Source of the DNA: Procambarus clarkii
Taxonomy: Eukaryota > Arthropoda > Malacostraca > Decapoda > Cambaridae
DNA length: 64,000 nucleotides
Assembly: GCF_040958095.1 (NCBI RefSeq)
Contig: NC_091227.1
Location: 21,315,512 to 21,379,511, forward strand
Direction of reading: 5' to 3'
A model generated the notes under the pieces. It was not told where the DNA came from. It saw only the letters and a list, made by a program, of their open reading frames with translations, and did not search any database. The translations under genes and the position numbers were made by a program. How positions within the stretch are numbered: position 1 is the first letter of the stretch; each line of letters starts with the position of its first letter. Below are positions 45,240 through 54,600 of the stretch, in pieces.

Positions 45240-47235
45240 TGTAAACTAACCCTCTCTGATCGGGGAGATGTATAGGTTTCATACGTGGGCATTTAAGTGC
45301 CAGTGCCTTGCAATTAAGGAGGGTTCCAGTACTGCCCACCAGCTGGAGAGGCCTCTCTAGTAAAGGTTTAATATTGAATGGTTGTGTCCGTGCTGAGGGC
45401 TATGAGGATTTAAGCAAATTTTGGTATCTTTACTTGAATTTATCTGAAGGTCAATCTGTAGTTGCTACGACGACAGGAAGCCGGCGGCCTGCCAAAGGTC
45501 CCCCATTGCTCCTGAGGGTTTTGAGCTGCTTGAATGCCAACTGACAGACTTTCCTGTCCTTCAAGTGTATGTTTTGTATCCAAAGGCATTGATGGAATTT
45601 ACAGTGCTTTAAGTGCTATTAATTAGAAAATGCCTTTTTACATACATTAGGAGCTTCGAAATAAATTGAATAATTCCTTCGCTTGAAATAAATTTAAAAC
45701 ATATTTCCACAAATAAACTCACCTTTGATGCCTTTCTAAACAATGTGGTTTAGCTGTCCAGTGAACGCTAAGTTAATGGTGTGCAATTTATCCAAATGTT
45801 TATCCTGCGACGCTGGATATATGAGAAGTACGTCACACCGAATATAAACATTCACGTACGTCATTCTTGCTCACTAGAACACTCTTTCACTCAGATATGT
45901 ATGAGCACTGAGCCCCACAACCCCGAGGGCTTGACCTCTTCTTCTTAAAGTTATCGCGAAACTGAAGCCTCAGCTAATTAACTCGACCTCTTCGACTCCA
46001 GTGTTCACGTTAATCCCTTCAGTGTCATTATGTGAGCCTACTGACTGACGGTTTGGGGTACTTAAAAACGCTTTAAACCTTAAAACAACTTTTTGTTTAG
46101 GTTGACTTTAGTTTTGACGCAATTTATACAGTACCGTATTATTATATTCAGTTATATTAGTATATCTTATAACATTTCTCATGTCTGGCAGTTAATTATA
46201 ATTGTGTTTTTGCGTACGAAATACAGTACACACATGCGTGTGTTAATGAAAATGTGTTTATATAATGTGTATTTACATGTTATGTAAATGTGTTTTATGT
46301 AAATAAATGTAACATGGGCTTGGAGATAGGTGTTACGGATGAATGGAATGATCCCCTTACACTGAGCCTGGAGGGTTACCATAATTCAGCCACCCCCATA
46401 ATGACTACCAGTCTGGGAGAGACTTGGTGTAAGGATAATAAAATACACAATAAGTGTATAGATATGTACTCACAAACTGTATGCACACTAGTTATCTATG
46501 AGCACAATATGTTTAATTTGGCAAAAACAAACTCATAAAAAAGTGACAGCAATAGGTGAATTAGTCGAAGTGTCATGTGATATAACAACTCACAAAACAT
46601 AATATGTGGATAAATCAGCTTATATATATCACCTGATAGACATAATACCAACATATACAATGCACGTGTAGGTCTAAGTAAATGTTCGCTAATCAATAAA
46701 GGATTCTGTTTATGAATGAAAAACAATACATACATGACTTACAAGCGATTATTTTAGATTGTAATCTGTCTATATGACTAAATCGTAAACTCGTAAAGGA
46801 ACTAAATCGTAAATTATACTAGGAACTGGAGACATTGGCTTTGTTTACTCCCTGCGTTCGAAGTACAGCGCTTAATGCTCCTCTCATGTTCTGTAAACAC
46901 TTGCGATTATCAACAGACCCCAACAACACCTAGCCAAACCTATTCTAGGCCTAACTTCACTTAATCTAGTTTATCCTAGGCCTCACTATACACAAATAAA
47001 AACAAAAAAATTAGCACACAGTACGGAAAAGCTTTAAAACGTGTATTGGGGATGGCCACAGCTCGAAGAAAAGTCAATAAAGTGTATTTTAATCAGCGAA
47101 CACATGGGCCAGTGTTTTGACAATTGGTTACTTTACTATATGCAAACTATTCTCAAGCCATGTGCCATCAAGCTGCGGCCTTCCAGCATTTTGTTGGTCT
47201 GCAATAAAAATAGAGCTAATTTATCGCATTTAAAT
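45240..47235. other. No gene recognised
   Basis: About 2 kb of AT-rich sequence. Short CCTAGGCC/TTCTAGGCCTAAC phrases at 46,930-46,985 resemble the CCTAA-type tracts. Nothing coding is supported. Confidence 0.5.
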
Positions 47236-47244
47236 TAATATCGT

Positions 47245-47530
47245 TAATGGTTTTGTGAATAGTTAGGTCATGATTAAGTCCCGTTGGCGATTATTTGCAT
47301 TAAAAGTACTCGGATAAAGCATTTAGAGAGAAAAGTATTTGTCTAATATACATAATAAAAATGTTGTTGATTTAAGGGCGATATAGGAAGACATTGAAAT
47401 GAAGCACTTTTCCAAAAAAGTGAATATAATCAGTTATATCTTGTGTAAAGTGCGGTTCGGAAACATGGTAAACGGCTGCTAGATTGAAGAGCTTATGGTC
47501 AGTATTTCGAGGGCGGGATGGTTATGAAAC
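47245..47530 (+). repeat. Dispersed repeat family H (copy 1)
   Basis: CCCGTTGGCGATTATTTGCATT, then GATAAAGCATTTA, then GAAGCACTTTTCC and AATCAGTTAT, parallel to 47,690-47,880. Confidence 0.6.
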
Positions 47531-47669
47531 CCGTCCTCACGCTATGTTCATTCCATCCAGCATCCGACCCCAAAGACGCATTCATAAATTTTTAACATGC
47601 TGTTCATCCAAAATTTAGAATTTTCCTAGATACATAATCATATTATTAAATATTTGCATATTGTACCAA

Positions 47670-47895
47670 TTAAGTCATAAGTTAGATTAGGCGTTTAGGT
47701 TCTGTTGGCAATTATTTGTATTTGTAGTACGTGGGTGAAGCATTTACAGCGTTGTGATTCGAACAGGGGGCGTTTGTGAAGCACTGTTTTAAAACTGTTC
47801 GAACGTTATCAGTTGTAAGTCGTGTGAAAAGCGCTTTAATTCATTAACACGGGGTTTGGCGGCTGCATGGAATGAATACTGGCCTTTGTTGATGA
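47670..47895 (+). repeat. Dispersed repeat family H (copy 2)
   Basis: TCTGTTGGCAATTATTTGTA, GTGAAGCATTTACAGCG, GTGAAGCACTGTTTTAAAAC and GTTATCAGTTGTAA in the same order as copy 1, about 430 bases away. Confidence 0.6.
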
Positions 47896-48045
47896 GGACG
47901 GGCTGCTTGCTCTTGGGCTTTGCCCTAATTATAATTGTTTCGAGTCAGGAGCTAAATTAAAAGTATTTTTCAATAAGGGTTTCACCTGAGCAGAAAAAAG
48001 CCTCTTATAAAGTATTTTTAAACAAAAATATATCTGCATTCTTAG

Positions 48046-48051
48046 TTTATT
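48046..48051 (-). terminator. Candidate poly(A) signal of the collagen-like gene
   Basis: TTTATT on the plus strand is AATAAA on the minus strand, about 435 bases beyond the stop codon. If used, the 28-bp minisatellite would lie in the 3' untranslated region. Confidence 0.4.
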
Positions 48052-48065
48052 AAGTCTTCCATGTC

Positions 48066-48290
48066 ACCTTGGCTGCAGGACAACCGTCCAGTCATCCTGG
48101 CTGCAGGACAACCGTCCAGTCATCCTGGCTGCAGGACAACCGTCCAGTCATCCTGGCTGCAGGACAACTGTCCAGTCATCCTGGCTGCAGGACAACTGTC
48201 CAGTCATCCTGGCTGCAGGACAACCGTCCAGTCATCCTGGCTGCAGGACAACCGTCCAGTCATCCTGGCTGCAGGACAACCGTTCAGTCA
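48066..48290 (+). repeat. 28-bp minisatellite (CATCCTGGCTGCAGGACAAC)
   Basis: Eight units of CATCCTGGCTGCAGGACAAC plus CGTCCAGT; C/T variation in AACCG/AACTG. Confidence 0.95.
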
Positions 48291-48384
48291 CCCAGAGTAC
48301 AGGACTTTGATCGCTCCTCGTTCAAGTCCATTTTTGCCATCATATTTTGTATTACCCAGTTTGGCACCTAACCCACAAATCTGA

Positions 48385-48500
48385 AAACGAACAGACAACG
48401 TTTCGGTCCGTCCAGGACGCACCGAAACATCGTCAGTTTTTCTTTTTCAGATGTGTGGGATGGGTGTCAACTCTTCAGCCACGTTAATGTAACTCATCCT
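48385..48500 (+). repeat. Dispersed repeat family F, overlapping the collagen stop codon
   Basis: GTTTCGGTCCGTCCAGGACG, CACCGAAACATCGTCAG and CTTCAGCCACGTTAATGTAA followed by CTCATC, matching the copy at 38,692-38,800 (CTTCAGCCACGTTATTGTGA then CTCATC). The stop codon at 48,484-48,486 falls inside this last motif. Confidence 0.7.
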
Positions 48501-51500
48501 CTTCATGTCCCTTTTGGAACTCATCCTCATTATGTCCCTTATGGTCTGATTTACACGAACATACACCTGGAGGACCTGGAGGACCAGGAGGACCTGCAGC
48601 ACCAGTTGATCCTTTATGTCCTGGAGGTCCATGGTGTCCTGCATCTCCTTTAACTCCTTCTCCCGGAGGACCAATATCTCCCTTTGGTCCTGGATGTCCA
48701 TTAGTTCCGTGTGATCCTTGAGGTCCAGGAGGTCCAGGAGGTCCTCGTTGTCCTGGATGTCCATGAGCACCCTTTGGTCCTGGAGGCCCTTCACCTCCTG
48801 GTGGTCCTGGTGGACCATCAGCTCCCGTTGATCCTCTAGACCCATTACATCCTTTTGGTCCTGGAGGACCATCAAGTCCATTTGTTCCTGGAAATCCATC
48901 AGATCCCCTTGGTCCAGGACGTCCATCGCTTCCCTTTGGTCCCTGAGATCCATTAGCTCCCTTTTCTCCTGGAGGTCCTGCATGTCCCTTTGGTCCAGGA
49001 GGACCATCAGATCCCTTTGGTCCTGGAGGCCCATCGCCTCCATCTGAACCTGGATGTCCATGAGGTCCTTTTGGTCCTGGAGGTCCAGGATCTCCTTTTG
49101 TTCCTGGAGAACCATCTGTTCCCTTTGGTCCTGGAGGTCCAGTGTTTCCCTTTGATCCTGAAGGTCCAGTATCCCCCTGTGGTCCTGTACGTCCTTCATC
49201 TCCCTTTGGGCCATGATGTCCAATATCTCCTTTTGGTCCTGGAGATCCAGGATGTCCTGGAGGACCTGGAAGTCCATCATCTCCTTTTGGTCCTGGGGGG
49301 CCATCCTCTCCCTGTGATCCTGGAGTTCCAGGATCTCCTTTTGGCCCTGGATGCCCATCCTTTCCATGTGCTCCTGGCGACCCAGGCTCTCCCTTTGTTC
49401 CAGGATTTCCATTAGCTCCATTTTTACCTGGATGTCCATCAGCTCCCTTTGGTCCAGGAGGGCCAGCCTCTCCCTCTGATCCTGCAGTTCCAGGATCTCC
49501 CTTTGGCCCTGGATGCCCATTCCTTCCATGTGATCCTGGCGATCCAGTATCTCCTTTTTCTCCTGGACTTCCATCATCTCCCTTTGCTCCCTTACTTCCA
49601 TGAGGTCCAGGTAGTCCGGTATTTCCATGAGCTCCTGGTGGTCCTGGAAGTCCATGATCTCCCTTTGGTCCTGGAAGTCCATGAGCGCCATGTGGTCCTG
49701 GAGATCCATCATCTCCCTTTGGTCCTGGAGATCCATCATCTCCCTTTGGTCCCGGATATCCATGATTTCCTTTTGGTCCTGGAGATCCATGATCTCCCTT
49801 TGGTCCTGGAGGCCCATCAGCTCCGTGTGGTCCTCGAGCTCCTGTATCTCCCTTTGGTCCTGGGGTTCCATCAGCTCCATTTTCTCCTGGAGATCCGTCA
49901 GCTCCCTTTGGTCCTGTAGATCCATCGGCTCCCTTTGATCCTGGAGGTCCATGATGTCCTGGTGGTCCTGGAGGCCCAACATCTCCTTTTGATCCTTGAG
50001 GTCCAGCATCTCCTTTTCCTCCTGGAAATCCATCAGCGCCGCGTGGTCCTCGATGTCCATCCCGTCCCTCTGGTCCTGGAGGCCCAGGATCTCCCTGTGG
50101 CCCTGGAGCTCCCTCATCCCCTTTTGAACCTGGAGGTCCATGAACTCCTTGTATTCCATGAGGACCTATGTCTCCCTTTGGTCCGGGAGATCCATGATCT
50201 CCCTTTGGTCCTGGAGGTCCATGATCCCCCTTTGGTCCTGGAGAGCCATCACTTCCTTTTGGTCCTGGAAGTCCATCAATTCCATCTAATCCTTGATCTC
50301 CAGTATCTCCCTTTTCTCCTGGAGATCCTTTATCTCCCTTTTCTCCTGGATGTCCAGGATCTCCATTTTTCCCTGGAAGTCCATTAGTTCCATTTCTTCC
50401 CGGAGTTCCAGCATCTCCCTTTGGTCCTGGAGATCCATCAGATCCCTTTGGCCCTGGAGGTCCATGATGTCCTTTTGGTCCTGGAATTCCATCATTTCCC
50501 TTTTCACCCTGGGATCCATCCTCTCCCGTGTCTCCTTTTGGTCCAATATCACCTTTTGGTCCCGAAGATCCTGAATCTCCCTTTTTTCCTGGAGTTCCAG
50601 GGTCTCCCTTTGCTCCCGGATGTCCATCTTCTCCATCTGCTCCTTTAGATCCAGAATCTCCTTTTGTTCCTGGAGATCCAGCATCTCCTTTTCCTCCTGG
50701 AAGTCCAGTATCTCCCTTTGGTCCTGGATTTCCATTATCTCCCTTTTTACCAGGATGTCCCGCATCTCCCTTCGTTCCTGGAGATCCAGCATCTCCCTTT
50801 GGTCCTGGAGATCCATCACGTCCTTCTGATCCTTTAGGCCCAATGTCTCCCTTATGTCCTGGAGATCCATCTGCTCCCTTTGGCCCTTCAGGTCCATCAG
50901 CTCCATCTGATCCTGGAGTACCATCAGCTCCCCTTGGTCCCGGAGGTCCCCTAAGCCCATGAGGTCCTGGAGGTCCAACTTCTCCATTTTTTCCTGGAGT
51001 TCCAGTATCTCCCTTTGGTCCTATCGATCCAGAATTTCCCTTTGGTCCACTAGATCCAGCATCTCCTTTTGGTCCTGGAGCTCCAGTATCTCCCTTTGCT
51101 CCTGGAGATCCATCAACTCCATTTAATCCTGGAGGTCCATCATCTCCCTCTCTTCCGTGAGGTCCAACAGCTCCTTTTGGTCCTGGATCCCCTTTAGGCC
51201 CGTGATGTCCAGGGGGTCCTGCTGGACCTGGAGGTCCATGAGAGCCTGGGAGTCCTTGGTCTCCTTTATCACCAGTAGAACCTTTTACCCCATCATCACC
51301 CTTAACGCCCCTTGCACCAGGAAGACCTGGATGACCTGGATGTCCATTGATGCCACCTTTACACGATGCACCGTCTTTACCTGGAGGGCCGGTTGCGCCT
51401 TTAGCGCCATCCTTACCGGGAGGACCAGTCATGCCTTTGGGCCCTTCGATGCCTGGATCACCTTTATGACCAGGAGTTCCGTCTTTACCGGGATTGCCTG

Positions 51501-51626
51501 GTTCACCTGGTTCACCAGGCACTCCCTTAGGTCCTGAGAAACCTGGAAGACCTGGAGGTCCTGGAGGGCAGTTTACAGTGCAGGCATGTGAGTCCCCGTC
51601 ACCATTGTCTGTACTTGAACTTTTAC
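48484..51626 (-). CDS. Collagen-like gene exon 4 (entire triple helix)
   Basis: A single 3,143-base exon after the acceptor CATATTTACAG. It completes Cys166, then [19 protein letters not shown], about 330 Gly-X-Y triplets and the tail to DELH and TAA. Two flaws in the triplet register are visible: GASCKGGIN, where Cys replaces Gly, and GPPGEGVKG, where one residue is missing. At the DNA level the exon is a degenerate 9-base repeat (GGTCCTGGA on the plus strand). Confidence 0.95.
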
Positions 51627-54600
51627 CTGTAAATATGTGAAAAAATATGATAAGTAAATTTGGCGTCATTAGGGTACAGTTCCCGATAGATTTTAAATGC
51701 ATTATGTTATAAATTACATTGTAATGTGTCAGTTCATGGTTCTTTTTAGGTGTGGTAGTGCATGTTGCAAGACCTGACATCAATATGCCGGTGGGCTGCG
51801 TCCATGCCAATGACGTGAGTCGTGTCACCAGTGGTTGAATGCTCTCTATACTGTTGTCATTACGCACTGAAAATCATCATTTTGTGAATGCAACATCGTA
51901 TTCATCAGTCATGTTAAGAGCCTTAAACCGCCAGAACATTGATGCTACTTGGGCATCACAAAATAATGAAACAAGCTGCACTTGTCGAAGATCTGAGTAG
52001 AATCAATTTTTGGTCCTTTCACGGACCATCATCAACGTGACCTGCCAGCACCCGTTCCCAGGTTTATTTTTTTGGTTAAGGTATGAATTACAATGTCTTC
52101 GCCTATAGGGCACCCGAGATCCCCAATTGTGAGTGAAGAGCGAAGCAAATTGAGCTACAAGACTCTTCAAAGGATCAAGTTCCGTGTGTTCCTCGTTGCT
52201 TCAAGAGCTGTTCCGTATGCAGGAAATACATCAGATCACTGTTAGCCTTCTCTGGTGCCTTTCCTTATGTTGTCTTATGTGACCGACGTCTCTTTCATGT
52301 CCGGACACTAGCAGCCCATTTGGATGTCTTGGGGCACTGAATGCATTAGTCAAATGTGTACTTAATTCAACCACAGACACATGCGAACATGTTTCTAAAG
52401 TACTGTGCAACTTAACAATTGTTGTGATACTCTATATTTCTGCTCATAAAACTTACTAATTCTTTTGTTAACAAAAATACATGTTTCGATCTAAACAAAG
52501 TTATCGAAGTTGACCAGACCACACACTAGAAGTTGAAGGGACGACGACGTTTCGGTCCGTCCTGGACCATTTATCGAAGTTATAAGTTATAAGAAAAAGT
52601 TATCGAAGTTATAAAGCGATATTGATAACCTTTATATATAATTAAATATTCTACACATACATAGTTATCAGAATACTCACAGCATTTTTGTCCTTTTGAG
52701 CACCCAGGGGCTCTGATCCTGTCGCAGTCTGTGCTCCTGGAGGCACACCAGCCGCCCATCTCCTCGCAGGTGTACTGATCTCCTCCTCCCCGGCCTCTCT
52801 CTGGACGGGCGTCTCCACCCGCGCCCTTCCCTGCGCCTCTCTTTGCTTTCCGTTCAGGCTTGTTCGCCTTAAGTGATTCTTCCTTAACCCTCTTGTTCTT
52901 ATCTCTCCTGCGTTGCTTCGTCTTCCTTCCTGTTCTTTTTCTTAGGGCTCTGAATTTCTTCAATTTTTCGTTTTCTGAAGAAATAAATAATGGTGAAAAG
53001 AAAGTACTTAAGCAGTTGGCCTCCAAAAAACAATCGAGAGGACGGTCTAGAGATCGTCCTCTCGATTTGTCAGCTCACAGAAATTATGTCCTATATTGCC
53101 CAAATTTAACCTAACCGAGGACCCAAGAATATAAAACTTAACAGCGAATCGCTATAATTTATAATATATCATTTTTTGACGTTGGTGATTTATATGCCAA
53201 AATATGATGTACTATAGGACAGGTTGGTATTTCCGTAACAATTCATTTGTGAAATCGCCTTATCAGCTGTCGGTCTACTATTGCAACTACTGCCGACCTG
53301 CATGTCTTTCTATCACATAATCTTTTAAAATTGTGGATAGAGATGGTTTCATCTACCTCGTCAGGTTCACTCAAGTTCCAATTACTCTTTATGTTGAAGG
53401 AAGATGTCATGTATAGCCTCTCTAAAGTCGGTCAGTCTTCCACCTGCATCTGTATCCTCTCACTCTATTACCATTCCTTGTAAACATTTACTTCTTTAAC
53501 ACTATTAATTTTCTTATATATATTTTATTTTTCAATTAAGTCTCATTTTTGGTTAGCTTTTCTATCATTATAAAGTCCTCTCCTCGTGCTGCACTCCATA
53601 AGACTTGTGGGACAAGCCTCGGTACAAGCCTTCCCACCTTTTGAAGGTTTATGTGCTTATTGAGTTGAGAACTCCATGCATGGGCTGCGCTCTAACTGTA
53701 ACTAATTCTGGGACTGGTCTAACGTATGTGGTGTACAGTCATCTGAATGCCTTCTGATCTAGGTTCCTGATAAATGTTTGACTCTAACTGAACAGGATCT
53801 CTAATACCCCCAGTTTTCAGAAAATGCCAGTCTTCAGATATATTTTAAAGATAAACTCAGGACATTATGTTAAAACCTCACCTTGTGGTGGAGTGTTGAT
53901 GCAGCAGACTTCATCTTGCTTCTGGCAGCCAACTTTTGACATCATAGCTTCACATTTTTTGGCGGGAACACATCTCCCGCCAGCCGCCTCACAGTCACTC
54001 TTGCCGCCCTGCACAGACAATTATTTACTAACAAAACTTTTGGTTTACTCATCAATCATGCTAAATTTTTATGGTTAGTGCAGACCAAAACTACAATTGT
54101 TTCACACAGGTGTATGTAAAAATGTAGATCCTTTTACATATGGGTCTAAATCGTTTTATGACCCAACCCACACATATGGCAACAAAGAAAAGTGACGATG
54201 TTTCAGTCTACCTCGTCAAATTTTCAGCTAATGTTATTGCGACATTCTGTGCATATAGATCAATAGCATTATTAGTAGGCCTTCTAGGTTATTTAATTTA
54301 TATAAATTTGTCATTAAACATTCATTAAAAAGATGTTCAAATTGTCGAAGCTAATTATCGGGAGAAAGGCGCTAACTTAGCATGATATAAACACAAGGAA
54401 GGTATGTGAATACAGATAAGAAGCTGGAACATAAAGACGGAGTGAAGGAACGATAACCAACCAATTGCTTCATTGGGGATTGAACGCCCACCCTACAAGC
54501 GAAGCCAGCACTTTACTAACTTTGAAACAGCCTAAGGCAAGAATTAAGTTGTTCCAAGAAGATGTAGGGAAAGTCAAGAGATCTTTAATGGTGGACAGCA

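Noticed and set aside
45308-45544. Plus-strand open frame of 78 codons
   Set aside because: It shares the phrase GACAGGAAGCCGGCGGC with 1,893-1,909, indicating repeat sequence; no domain or splice context.
48487-48500. C-terminal DELH as an ER-retention signal
   Set aside because: The retention signal must be the final four residues in the form KDEL/HDEL; here the end is EDELH and derives from a dispersed repeat.
48447-50987. Long open frames on the minus strand in a second frame across the collagen exon (Met/Asp/Leu/Gln-rich) and several on the plus strand
   Set aside because: They are the shifted readings of the GGTCCTGGA 9-base repeat. Only the Gly-X-Y frame has sensible composition, splice signals and flanking domains.
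48484-51626. Bacterial or viral collagen-like gene acquired by transfer
   Set aside because: GPKGD-rich triplets look bacterial, but the exon is preceded by a GT-AG intron that rebuilds a Cys codon with upstream arthropod-type Cys knots.
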